A stretch of DNA of 64,000 nt, taken from Rhodocyclales bacterium GT-UBC (lineage in GTDB: Bacteria > Pseudomonadota > Gammaproteobacteria > Burkholderiales > Rhodocyclaceae). The position numbers were made by a program, and so were the translations under genes. Positions 17,190-25,545 of the stretch are shown here, in pieces. Position 1 is the stretch's first letter. Each line of letters begins with the position of its first letter. The notes beneath the pieces are model-generated. The model did not search any database. It was not told the DNA's origin and saw only the letters and a program-made list of their open reading frames with translations. The DNA lies in the NCBI GenBank assembly GCA_003583745.1, contig QXPY01000018.1, positions 1 through 64,000 of the forward strand, read 5' to 3'.

Positions 17190-17205
17190 TGTCCATTCTT
17201 GGACA
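17190..17205. promoter_or_regulatory. inverted repeat upstream of the pilin sigma54 promoter
   Basis: TGTCCA-TTCT-TGGACA is a perfect 6-base-arm palindrome centred about 84 bases upstream of the predicted pilin start. This is a usual distance for an enhancer-binding-protein site. It lies just upstream of the histidine kinase start, so it could also act on that gene. Confidence 0.4.
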
Positions 17206-17218
17206 GTCGTGTTTAAAA

Positions 17219-18901
17219 ATGAACGCTCGTTTTCCCATCTTTATGATTGGCTGGCTGCTTCCACGTCCCCATGTTTTATTGGCCTTTCATTTATTAATTC
17301 TTCATCTGCTCGCTTTTGGCGGCTGGCAGATACCCGCTGTGAGATTGCTTTGGTTGGTTGCGCTGGGTCTGTTTTTGATCTGGCAGCCATTCGTTGCCGG
17401 CGAACAGTCAATCAATGTCCGCCAGGGAGTCGCCCTGTTTTTTGTCGCCGTGGCGACAGCTGTCGTCCTTGGACCATGGTTGTTATTGATTTGGTCGGGG
17501 GCATTGGCCGCGGTCATCGGCGGGAGGGTGATATGGACTGAGCGCCGACGAGAGCGACTCGGTTACCTGTTTGCTTTCGGTTATTTGGTTGCGGTCAGCA
17601 TTTTTGGTGTGGTGCCGGAGTTGTCTTCGGCCATTGTTCTCGATCCGTTACCGAGAGATCTGTTTGCTTGCTATATGCCATTGTTGTTGCCGTGCCTGTT
17701 CTTGTTTCCCGCAGCCCCTTTGCGGCGTCGGGCCGGAGATGCGTTTGATCTGTTTTATGGCGTTCAGGTTTTTTTGGTGCTCGCTGTGTTTGTCCTCGGG
17801 GCCTTGGCCTACATGCTGGTCGGCAATGTCAGTTACGTTGAATCCTTGATTCAGACGTCGCTGATGTTAGCCGGGGCCTTACTGGTGGTGGCATGGGCGT
17901 GGAATCCACGGGCAGGTTTTTCGGGATTGGGTTCGGCAATATCCCGCTATTTGCTTTCGGTCGGTTTGCCTCTGGAGCAGTGGTTGGTGCAACTGTCGGA
18001 GGAAAGCGAGCGAGAGCCAGAGCCTGAGTTGTTCCTGGCGGCGGTCATGCGCCGTTTGGCGGTTTTGTCCTGGGTGCGCGGTGGGACGTGGAAGACCACT
18101 GGCGAAGCGGTCACTTTTGGGATTGAAACTTCTTTTCAACATCATTTTCAAGCGCAGGGAGTTTCTCTATCGCTTTCATTCCGCCATCCCCCTTCGCCTG
18201 CAATGCGCTGGTATATAGGGTTGTTGATGCAACTTGTTACCGAGTTTTACTTGGTCAAGCGTCAGACATACGATCTTCAGAAAATGGGCTATTTGCAGGC
18301 CGTTTACGAAACTGGCGCACGCGTTACCCACGATGTGAAAAACTTACTGCAATCGATGCAGGTGCTTTGTTACGCAGCGGCGAGGCCGAATGACCCTGTC
18401 CAGACTGCTGCATTGCTGGGGCGCCAACTTCCTTTGATTACCGAACGACTGAAGACGACTTTGGAAAAATTGCAATCGCCCCGGGGGGACTCAGTCGATT
18501 TGGTTAGTGAAATGGATTGGTGGTCGGCAGTACGTGTCCGTTATGCCCACATCTCGCTAATTTGGGAGGGGGGCGCGGCCAACTGGCGCAAGATTCCTGG
18601 TGGATTGTTCGACAGTGTTGCCGAGAATTTGCTGCAAAACGCCCTTGCTAAGCGGCAACGCTATCCCGACTTGGAAATTCGTGTTGGTTTGCAGGAAGGG
18701 CGACTCTGGGTAGCCGATAACGGTGCGAAGATCGAAACAGCTCTTGCTTTCATTCTTTTGCGTGAACCTGTTCCTTCAGAGGATGGACTTGGTATTGGCC
18801 TTTATCATGCGGCACGCCAGGCTGAGGGGGTTGGCTATCGTTTAAGGCTGACTGAAAATCAAGATGGCCGGGTGGTCTTCGAATTGTCTGAAACTGCTTG
18901 A
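17219..18901 (+). CDS. membrane sensor histidine kinase (PrsK-like HDxKN box)
   Basis: A kinase of about 560 residues from the ATG at 17219. The N-terminal half (to about residue 230) is a multi-pass membrane region of about eight segments. The phosphoacceptor motif VTHDVKNLLQSMQ places His371, the N box ENLLQNALAKRQ places Asn474, and VADNGAKIE and GLGIGLYH form the ATP lid. The HDxKN form is that of PrsK-type kinases of PEP-CTERM systems rather than of classical PilS. There is no recognisable GAF domain, though residues 260-350 are unassigned. Earlier in-frame starts exist (TTG at 17078, ATG at 17180), so the N-terminus is uncertain. No response regulator is adjacent; the best partner is the sigma54 regulator at 31719-33128. 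Its 3' end overlaps the convergent cyclase gene by 43 bases. Confidence 0.8.
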   Translation: MNARFPIFMIGWLLPRPHVLLAFHLLILHLLAFGGWQIPAVRLLWLVALGLFLIWQPFVAGEQSINVRQGVALFFVAVATAVVLGPWLLLIWSGALAAVIGGRVIWTERRRERLGYLFAFGYLVAVSIFGVVPELSSAIVLDPLPRDLFACYMPLLLPCLFLFPAAPLRRRAGDAFDLFYGVQVFLVLAVFVLGALAYMLVGNVSYVESLIQTSLMLAGALLVVAWAWNPRAGFSGLGSAISRYLLSVGLPLEQWLVQLSEESEREPEPELFLAAVMRRLAVLSWVRGGTWKTTGEAVTFGIETSFQHHFQAQGVSLSLSFRHPPSPAMRWYIGLLMQLVTEFYLVKRQTYDLQKMGYLQAVYETGARVTHDVKNLLQSMQVLCYAAARPNDPVQTAALLGRQLPLITERLKTTLEKLQSPRGDSVDLVSEMDWWSAVRVRYAHISLIWEGGAANWRKIPGGLFDSVAENLLQNALAKRQRYPDLEIRVGLQEGRLWVADNGAKIETALAFILLREPVPSEDGLGIGLYHAARQAEGVGYRLRLTENQDGRVVFELSETA

Positions 18902-20244
18902 CGCTGTTTTTCCACATTGCGTTTTTCCCGAAGCCTGTACACGAGCGTATCGCCTTTGCCTTTCAGATGCAGGGTTTGTGCTTGGTCGAACGAGAATTCG
19001 GCGCATAAGCGACGGTGCGAGTTTGCATCAACATGGATCATGCCAGGCATGCCTTCGCTGGTGATACGACTGGCCAGGTTTACTGTGTCGCCCCATAAGT
19101 CGTAGATGAACTTCTTTTTGCCAACCACGCCGGCAACAATCGGGCCCGTGCCGATACCGATGCGAACATCGAGATTCTGATCGTTGATTTTGTGATCGTT
19201 TTGCAAAAGATGTTGCATGGCGAGCGCTAGTTCGGCGATTGCTTTCGTGTAATTACTTTGTTCCAGGTTCAGGCCACCGGCAACCATGTATGCGTCACCA
19301 ATTGTCTTGATCTTTTCTACGCCAAACTGGTCGGCCAATTCGTCAAAAGAAGAAAATATTCGGTTGAGCATTTCGAACACTTGTTGCGGGCTTAAACCTT
19401 CGGCAATCTTCGTGAAATTGACGATGTCTACGAACATGACACTGATATCCGAAAAGCCATCGGCGATGGTTTGGTTTTCCAGTTTCAATCGTTCGGCAAT
19501 CGGGCCTGGAAGAATATTGAGTAGTAGCTTCTCGGAGCGATCCTGTTCTATTTGCAGTAAGCGGTGCGTTTCTTCGAGGCTTGATTGGGTCTTCGCTTTT
19601 TCCTGAACGGCGTAGCGTAGAAGTAGATATACGATGGTCGATATGGCGGCAAAATTCAGGGCGAAAAAGAAGACACTGGTCCGAATCGAAACTTTGACGG
19701 GGGGCGATTGAAAACTATCGGCCAGAAAATAGTCAAAGAAGCCGGATAGGCCTGTCAAAAAAATGTATGCGAAGAACCAGGCAGCGGATTCCCTAACGTT
19801 CAGGATCAGAACGGCTCCGATTGGAGCCAATAGCCCCCAAAGACTGGCTCCACTCGCTGTAATGAAATTGCCTATGCTCCATTGGACGGCAAAAGGCGCA
19901 AAGAGAAAGAGTGCGAGTTGCGAGTAGCGGAAGAGGTTGAAATTTCCAGTGTGGAAATACCAGACCAGATTCCCGACCAACAGCAATTGAAAGGCAAATG
20001 GCGGCGTGGCGGAGAATTGTGGGCCGATCTGACCATAGAGGAATAGCCATAGCATTGAGCCAAGACAAACCAGACCCGTGGCGAAAATCAGCAATGATTT
20101 CTTGAGGCGGGTTTCCGCATCGTCATCCGGCGATATACCTGCTGTGCGCAGAGAGGAGAAGAGGTTTGGCTGGCTCACGCGAAAACGATGCTTGACTTGA
20201 TTTTCTGTTGGGTTCAGTGTCGCAGCCAACTTGGGGATGGTCAA
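18859..20244 (-). CDS. class III adenylate cyclase with membrane sensor region
   Basis: A 461-residue protein that probably makes cAMP. Residues 50-210 contain about six membrane segments, 212-245 a likely coiled coil, and 262-440 the cyclase domain. Metal ligands are Asp273 (MFVDIVNF) and Asp317 (TIGDAYM). The base-specifying pair is Lys313 and Asp382 (YDLWGDTVNLASR), the combination typical of adenylate rather than guanylate cyclases, and Asn389/Arg393 stabilise the transition state. It begins 9 bases after the pseudopilin gene, so it is the last gene of the pilus operon. The start is a TTG at 20244 preceded by AGAAGGG; a GTG 22 codons later is an alternative. Its 3' end overlaps the convergent histidine kinase gene. 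Confidence 0.9.
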   Translation of the reverse strand: MTIPKLAATLNPTENQVKHRFRVSQPNLFSSLRTAGISPDDDAETRLKKSLLIFATGLVCLGSMLWLFLYGQIGPQFSATPPFAFQLLLVGNLVWYFHTGNFNLFRYSQLALFLFAPFAVQWSIGNFITASGASLWGLLAPIGAVLILNVRESAAWFFAYIFLTGLSGFFDYFLADSFQSPPVKVSIRTSVFFFALNFAAISTIVYLLLRYAVQEKAKTQSSLEETHRLLQIEQDRSEKLLLNILPGPIAERLKLENQTIADGFSDISVMFVDIVNFTKIAEGLSPQQVFEMLNRIFSSFDELADQFGVEKIKTIGDAYMVAGGLNLEQSNYTKAIAELALAMQHLLQNDHKINDQNLDVRIGIGTGPIVAGVVGKKKFIYDLWGDTVNLASRITSEGMPGMIHVDANSHRRLCAEFSFDQAQTLHLKGKGDTLVYRLREKRNVEKQRQAVSDNSKTTRPS

Positions 20245-20253
20245 TGTCCCTTC

Positions 20254-20940
20254 TCAAGGCAAGCGGCCTGCGGCGATCATCCTGTTATAGAGCGTGTTGG
20301 GAGACAGCCAGACCAGTAGGTCATCAAATTCATTGGTACCAATAGGAGTTGGCGTGTGGCTCACGAAAATTGCATCCGCATTGGTATTCTCAATTTCGTC
20401 CGCGCTGACCGCTGCGGGAAGGAGCTTGTTTTGAGAATTGGTCGCGCCCAAACCATTGGGGCCGTGTGAAAGGATTACGAGCGGTAAACCGTTGCCTAGT
20501 ACAGTTGTACACGTTGCTTGTTCGCATACTTTGATGGTGGCGTTGCTGGCCAGGGTAAATCCATTATCGCGCTGCGAAAAGGCTTTCTCGACGCGATAGT
20601 CGAATCGGTTGCCCCAGGCGTCCTGATTGCCAAGGCCCAGGTCACTCCAGGGGATTTGTCCGGAGTACTGTGTGCATAAAACGCCGTTTCGGTTTTCTAT
20701 GCCATCACCATCGGTGTCCGGGCAGGGTAGATAGGGTTTGCCGTCTGTTGCGTAGTGCGATGCAGCAAATCCGAGTAGCGCATCACGAATATCATTAAGC
20801 GTTTGCTGCGTTGCATGACGTTGTTGCTGTTCGATTTGAGCTCCCAGGCTGACAAACAAGCCGCCTGCCAAAATGGAGATGATGATGAGCACGATGGCGA
20901 GCTCGAACAACGTAAAGCCTTTATGGTAGTTCGGCGTCAT
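20254..20940 (-). CDS. prepilin-type pseudopilin (minor pilin)
   Basis: A 228-residue protein with prepilin leader MTPNYHKG, cleavage before FTLFELAIVLIII, and Glu at +5. The pilin helix runs to about residue 35. The globular part has PCPDTDGDGIENR and IPWSDLGLGNQDAWGNRFDYRV, patterns of large minor pilins in MSHA-type loci. The start at 20940 overlaps the stop of the preceding gene (ATGA) and gives a standard short leader; the frame continues upstream but only as a shadow of that gene. Its likely role is tip or priming subunit of the pilus. Confidence 0.82.
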   Translation of the reverse strand: MTPNYHKGFTLFELAIVLIIISILAGGLFVSLGAQIEQQQRHATQQTLNDIRDALLGFAASHYATDGKPYLPCPDTDGDGIENRNGVLCTQYSGQIPWSDLGLGNQDAWGNRFDYRVEKAFSQRDNGFTLASNATIKVCEQATCTTVLGNGLPLVILSHGPNGLGATNSQNKLLPAAVSADEIENTNADAIFVSHTPTPIGTNEFDDLLVWLSPNTLYNRMIAAGRLP

Positions 20941-21887
20941 GGGCAAGGGGCGGCGCTGCATGGCAAGACTTTCAGGCTTTGGCTGCCCAGGCTGATTTGT
21001 CCCGAGGCGGCTGTAACCCGCGAGTAATTGATCAGAGTAAGCCAGTTGTTCTTGTCGAGCCATTTACTCGTGTCGGCAAAAAAAATCAATGTTGCGGAGG
21101 GGATTTTTCCCGTACTTTGGCCGACATCGGCAATTCCATCACCATTGGCATCCGGCCAAGGAAATTCTCCATTCTCGTTGAAATATCGCCTGAGTCCCTC
21201 GGTCAATGTGTCGCGTCCACGTACCTCGCTAAGTACTCTTTTATGCAGTAGCGGGAGCAGTTCAGCTTGTGTAATGGAGATTAATTTGTCATTGAATTGG
21301 TTGATGGGGCCGGTGCTTACAAAAGTGTTGCCGGCAGCATTTTCGAGATCGAGATAGTCGCTCCTTTGAAGTACAGCACCCGCTGCAACGGCTGGCCGAT
21401 TTTGACCCGGTAAAGGTGGGCCTGGAGCGATGATCAGCGCAACGACCGTGTTTGTCGAACCGTTCAATGGAAGCAATGCCGGCGTGACGCTATTGATAGG
21501 GGGGGCCGTAAAGTTCTCTGATATGACATACCAGAGCGGCTCACCGTAACCATCTAGCAGCTTTTCCTGATCAAGTGTTTTCCAAGGAAAACGTCCCAGG
21601 CGCTTGCTCGAACTTGTGCAATTTGAATCGGCCTGACCTTCTGGCGTTATTCCCGGCTGTTCCGGGCAGGGAAAGCGGCCGGGTGAGTTCAGGTCGGCGA
21701 CGGCACGTCCCAGGAGCGCTGTTTTGGCCTGTTCAAGCGCAAACTGAGTGATTTGGTCGCGTTCGCTGTTTTGTCGGGCACTGTTCCACGAGTAAAGGAA
21801 CGTAGTCGTTGCAACACCGATGAGAACAAGGAGCATCAGGAGCAAGACCATTCCTCGCTCGTTCCGACGGTAGATGTTCAGCGTCAT
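20937..21887 (-). CDS. pilus assembly protein with N-terminal membrane anchor (MshP/PilX/GspK-like)
   Basis: A 316-residue protein beginning MTLNIYRRNERGMVLLLMLL. A basic stretch followed by G-MVLLLMLLVLIGVATTTFLY resembles minor-pilin leaders of the PilX/GspK type, where cleavage would be after the glycine, although the +5 glutamate is missing. The rest is periplasmic. It contains two copies of a similar pattern, PGRFPCPE...RFPWKTL near residue 70-105 and GEFPWPDANGDG near 245, that echo the PCPDTDGDG and IPWSDLGL motifs of the next gene, so the two are probably related. Both ends overlap neighbours by 4 bases, indicating a tightly coupled operon. Exact role unknown. Confidence 0.65.
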   Translation of the reverse strand: MTLNIYRRNERGMVLLLMLLVLIGVATTTFLYSWNSARQNSERDQITQFALEQAKTALLGRAVADLNSPGRFPCPEQPGITPEGQADSNCTSSSKRLGRFPWKTLDQEKLLDGYGEPLWYVISENFTAPPINSVTPALLPLNGSTNTVVALIIAPGPPLPGQNRPAVAAGAVLQRSDYLDLENAAGNTFVSTGPINQFNDKLISITQAELLPLLHKRVLSEVRGRDTLTEGLRRYFNENGEFPWPDANGDGIADVGQSTGKIPSATLIFFADTSKWLDKNNWLTLINYSRVTAASGQISLGSQSLKVLPCSAAPCP

Positions 21888-22243
21888 CTGTTTTTTGTGG
21901 ATTTGATCAGGATTTGACCATTACCGATCAGGCTCTGGATTTCTCCACTGGTGGGATCAAGCGTATCGCCAACAGGAATGCGGGGGGCGATTGTCTGTCT
22001 ATCCCAATTTGCCTCGCCATTCACCCAGTCCACGTTACGCCCATCGCTCCGTCTCACCGTGCCGTTGTAGGTTTGTCGGTTATCCGCCGCCGATAAGACC
22101 GGTTGGCCATGCATGCGCTGTCGCTCAAGGATCGCGCGTTGAGCTGGCGTATAGAACAAACGTCCAAGTGTACTTTCCTGGGCAATGGTGATCCCTGGGA
22201 GGTTGGCACAATATATTGCGGTAAGTACGAGGAGTCGACGCAT
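21884..22243 (-). CDS. small exported protein of the pilus operon (MshK-like position)
   Basis: A 119-residue protein with a signal peptide ending near GITIA-QES, so periplasmic. The mature part is hydrophilic, with GQPVLSAADNRQTYNGTVRRS, here in part DNRQTYNGTVRRS, and a C-terminal PTSGEIQSLIGNGQILIK. I do not recognise a named domain. Position between the PilO-like gene and the pseudopilins matches that of MshK in MSHA loci, and the region QTYNGTVRRSDG resembles the short PilP-like beta domains that link alignment proteins to the secretin. The stop overlaps the next start by 4 bases. Confidence 0.55.
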   Translation of the reverse strand: MRRLLVLTAIYCANLPGITIAQESTLGRLFYTPAQRAILERQRMHGQPVLSAADNRQTYNGTVRRSDGRNVDWVNGEANWDRQTIAPRIPVGDTLDPTSGEIQSLIGNGQILIKSTKNR

Positions 22244-22246
22244 GTG

Positions 22247-22843
22247 TTACCTGCTAATCCGTTGAGCTGTGATCCATTGCAATTCACAGTCGGCCTTCAG
22301 GAATGTCTTCGTAGCAGGTGAAACTGATTCGTTGCTAAGGCGCGTCAGCGAGCAATTTCGGACTTGAACCAGGGCGGAGGCAGATTTTGTAATTTTCGCC
22401 AAGGCACGTAGAAGGTCTTCTTCGTGAAGGACGTGGAGTTGTAGGCGCATGGGGCTCACCATCCAGACGACAGTTCCCGGGGCTTGGGCATCGAGGCGTC
22501 GCTGGACGCCGAACTCGTAGACGAGGCTTGGGAGCCCCAACTCATGCTGGATGCTTTTCAGCATCTCAATCCAATCGAGTCGTTTTTCATTTCCGGTTAT
22601 ACCGGCTGCTTCAAGTTGCCGATAGATTAGCGCTCGATCTTTGAGTTCTTGTTCTTCAATTCGAACTTGCCGAAGTCTTCCTTCTGCCTGCTCCTTGCTT
22701 TGAGCGATGGCGTGCCTGCGATTCCAGGCGTTTTCAGCTTGTTGCACACTCCACCAAACGAGTCCGGTGCCAACCAAGATCAATAGGGATGAGATGGTCA
22801 ATGGGTATTTGATTTTGGCGAGATCCCGTCGATTAAGCTTCAT
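22247..22843 (-). CDS. PilO/MshJ-like pilus alignment protein
   Basis: A 198-residue bitopic membrane protein: one anchor at residues 15-33 (LTISSLLILVGTGLVWWSV), a coiled coil at about 36-75, and a small periplasmic ferredoxin-like domain. This is the layout of PilO/GspM/MshJ, which form the inner-membrane alignment complex with PilN/MshI. The operon position directly after the GspL/PilM-N-like gene, with a 4-base overlap, supports the call; sequence motifs alone are weak. It probably dimerises with the preceding gene product. Confidence 0.65.
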   Translation of the reverse strand: MKLNRRDLAKIKYPLTISSLLILVGTGLVWWSVQQAENAWNRRHAIAQSKEQAEGRLRQVRIEEQELKDRALIYRQLEAAGITGNEKRLDWIEMLKSIQHELGLPSLVYEFGVQRRLDAQAPGTVVWMVSPMRLQLHVLHEEDLLRALAKITKSASALVQVRNCSLTRLSNESVSPATKTFLKADCELQWITAQRISR

Positions 22844-24348
22844 GGCGTGAGCTTTCTCGTGATCTTCAATGAGAATTGGCGTGCTTGCTTCGTGCCATCC
22901 TCTGTATCTCCCCCACGAAGTGTATGACTAGGCGTGATATCGAATGGCGACTGTTCCACTGAGACCGTATTGGCGCTATCTAAGCGTAGTGACGCGACAA
23001 AGTCTTCAAACGTATTGATGATTTGGCGCGTGGTTGCCTTTGGTGCCGCACGAACAGTTCCACGAATCTGTGTCTGTTCCTGCAACAAGGTATTGGAAGA
23101 AGTGGATTGGGGTGTTTCGATTTGCCATTTCAGTTCATCAAGTTCAATTTCCGGCGATTGATCAAGCGCTCGGCTGATTCGTCGAAAAGCAGCATCTGGG
23201 TAGTACTGTTGCGCTTTCAATTCTTGGTAGCGATTTGTGAGCAGCCTGAGCGCCTCGTTATCGATGCCAATTTTTGGGAAAGTTGCGGCAGTTTCTTTGT
23301 ATCGACTTTCAAAATCGGCGTTGCTGGCTGCTAGCGTTACTGATTCCCAGTTCAACTCGTGCGATCGATAAACATCTTTGGCCGAAAGAAGCAGACTGCC
23401 AAGTAAGGCAATCAAGCCCAGTCCGATTACGGTTTGACGAATTTGTGAGAGGCGGAAATCGTGCCTGTGTTCTTCCGTGGCAAATTGTTGCTTGGGTGGG
23501 CTACTTGCCAGTAAATGCAAATAAAGATTTTCGCTGCGACTATCGGAGGGGAGTGTGTCAAGCTTGATTTGGCAGGCAACCTGATGGCTGTCGATAAGTG
23601 CGAATTTGAGTTGCGTATGTGCCGGAAGTGCTTTCTCAATTGTGGAGAGGGCTTGCGGGTGGCTGACGATAAATACCGGTAGGGTATCGTTACGCCCGAT
23701 CAAGCGCTGTCCAATCAGATATTGCTGAAGTTTCCCTGCCTCACTGGCCAAACTACTGGCGATGCCCGCAATACTGCTGTCCGTAAGAGAAACCATGCGG
23801 GAAAAGACAGCTTCGCCGTCGATCAGATAGGTTTCCCTAATCGAATGATCCTGTTGTGTCAGCAGCAAGCAACGTCCCTTGCCGACCCCGATTTTTTTGA
23901 GGAGCGTGCCACCTAGTTGTGCGATGCTATATAGCCCGGCCAGTGGGGCGGCAGCTAGACGTATCCGTTGTAACCAGGGTTCGAAGAAGTCGGGGTTGGT
24001 TAGCCCATTGATGAGAAGCTTTTCGTTTTTACGCAGATTTTTTTCGTATCCCAATGAAACGGCAGCAGCAAAGGGCGTACCGAGAAAATGCTGTCCTATC
24101 TTCCTTTTGATGAGGGCTTTGCGGTCGTCCCCTCTGAGAAAGGGGATGGTTTCCATGACGTGTCCTTCTTCTGCGACATTGGCAAGAAGATAGAAGTGGC
24201 TAGATGATGAGTCGGTCAGATAAGCGGAAAATCGCTCCAGGCCATCGGTGCTGTTATCGAAGACTCCTTCTGCAATTAGCTTTCCCTTCTGCCAAAGGTA
24301 AGCAGCAAGGTTGTGCGTATTGAGATAGAGAAGGCGGCGGGCAATCAC
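22840..24348 (-). CDS. PilM/PilN-fused pilus assembly protein (MshI/GspL-like)
   Basis: A 502-residue protein combining an actin-like N-terminal half (about 1-300, PilM/GspL fold) with one membrane segment at about 310-330 (VIGLGLIALLGSLLLSA) and a periplasmic PilN-like part. Such fusions are found in MshI and GspL. It would sit on the cytoplasmic face, linking the ATPase MshE to the PilO-like partner. Overlaps of 4 bases with the genes before and after show tight coupling. The N-terminal half is divergent: a clear ATP-binding phosphate loop is not obvious. Confidence 0.7.
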   Translation of the reverse strand: MIARRLLYLNTHNLAAYLWQKGKLIAEGVFDNSTDGLERFSAYLTDSSSSHFYLLANVAEEGHVMETIPFLRGDDRKALIKRKIGQHFLGTPFAAAVSLGYEKNLRKNEKLLINGLTNPDFFEPWLQRIRLAAAPLAGLYSIAQLGGTLLKKIGVGKGRCLLLTQQDHSIRETYLIDGEAVFSRMVSLTDSSIAGIASSLASEAGKLQQYLIGQRLIGRNDTLPVFIVSHPQALSTIEKALPAHTQLKFALIDSHQVACQIKLDTLPSDSRSENLYLHLLASSPPKQQFATEEHRHDFRLSQIRQTVIGLGLIALLGSLLLSAKDVYRSHELNWESVTLAASNADFESRYKETAATFPKIGIDNEALRLLTNRYQELKAQQYYPDAAFRRISRALDQSPEIELDELKWQIETPQSTSSNTLLQEQTQIRGTVRAAPKATTRQIINTFEDFVASLRLDSANTVSVEQSPFDITPSHTLRGGDTEDGTKQARQFSLKITRKLTP

Positions 24349-25544
24349 GTTTTGATCTTGCTGATGACATCGTAGACCGGGCCTAGAACGGATAGCATGA
24401 TCCAGCCCAACAAACAGCCCATGAATAACGTTAATCCAGGTTCGATCAAGGCTTGTGCTTTCTCAACCGACTCTCTGACGTCTCGGTTGTAGAAATAGCT
24501 TACGTTTTGCAGTGCCTTGTCCAGTCCTCCTGTACTCTCTCCGACGCGTAGCATGCGCACGACGAGCGGCGGAAACAGGCCTGCGTCGTGGAATGCGGCT
24601 GCTACGTTGCGGCCTTCCCGAATGGCCTGTTCTGCACGTTGCAAGGCTTGCTGAACGATGATGTTGCCGACAACGCTCTGGGTCATGCGAATTGATTCAA
24701 GTATCGGGATGCCGGAAGCGTAGAGCATGGCGAAGGTGTTGGCAAAACGCGAGAGGATGATCTTCTTCAAAATGTTACCGACAATTGGTAACTTGAGTTT
24801 AAGGTCGTCTATCCGCATGCGGAGCAAAGGATTGGTGCGAATGAGCAAATATGCTCCAGCAAGCGCCAGTATTGGGATGCCGAGAAAGAGATACCAATAC
24901 GCAATCAATTGATCTGACAAAAAAAAGAGTATTTGGGTTTGCAACGGCAGGGCTTGCCCCATATTGCGAACAAAGAGTTTGAGTTGCGGGACCATGTAGA
25001 TCATCAGGAATAAGGTTGCGATGATCACGACGCTACCAACCAAGGTCGGGTAGATCAGCAATTTCTTTGTATGGGAGGCAAGTTCGTCTTCCCACTTTAG
25101 AGCATGCGTTTGTCCAGCGAGAACTTCCGGCAATTGGCCGCTCATTTCACCAGCTCGAACCAGATTGATGAAAACCGGATTAAATACGTCGGGGTGTTGG
25201 GCCAAGGCTTGAGAGAGTGTCAGACCACCTTCGATGCTTTCAATCAGGCTGGCGATGACTTCCCTGAATGCCGGGTGTTCGAGCGAGTCACGCAAATCGA
25301 TCAAGCTTTCGAGGATTGTGACGCCAGCTCGCGTAAGCTGGTCGAGATGAAAACAGAAGTTAATCAATTCGGGACGGGGTATGCGCCGACGTCCAAATAC
25401 ATTGCGCTGTTCGACCCGCTTTCCGGAAATCAGGTCCAACTCCATGCGTTTCAGGCGCATTTCTAGATCAATGATGTTTATCGCATCGATTCTGCCGTGT
25501 ACCTTCCTCCCATCTATACTGACCGCTCTATAGTCGAAAAGCAT
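24345..25544 (-). CDS. mshG: inner-membrane platform protein, GspF/PilC family (MshG-like)
   Basis: A 399-residue polytopic protein with two GspF domains (about 70-190 and 270-390), each with a hydrophobic hairpin, and a soluble N-terminus. Motifs include FCFHLDQLTRAGVTILESL and FANTFAMLYASGIPILESIR, both here within limits, the repeated L-x-x-G-(V/I)-x-(I/L)-L-E-S pattern of the family. It is the membrane platform turned by the assembly ATPase. It begins 1 base after the mshE stop. No retraction ATPase (PilT) is in the operon, which fits MSHA systems where PilT is encoded elsewhere or not needed. Confidence 0.9.
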   Translation of the reverse strand: MLFDYRAVSIDGRKVHGRIDAINIIDLEMRLKRMELDLISGKRVEQRNVFGRRRIPRPELINFCFHLDQLTRAGVTILESLIDLRDSLEHPAFREVIASLIESIEGGLTLSQALAQHPDVFNPVFINLVRAGEMSGQLPEVLAGQTHALKWEDELASHTKKLLIYPTLVGSVVIIATLFLMIYMVPQLKLFVRNMGQALPLQTQILFFLSDQLIAYWYLFLGIPILALAGAYLLIRTNPLLRMRIDDLKLKLPIVGNILKKIILSRFANTFAMLYASGIPILESIRMTQSVVGNIIVQQALQRAEQAIREGRNVAAAFHDAGLFPPLVVRMLRVGESTGGLDKALQNVSYFYNRDVRESVEKAQALIEPGLTLFMGCLLGWIMLSVLGPVYDVISKIKT

Positions 25545-25545
25545 C

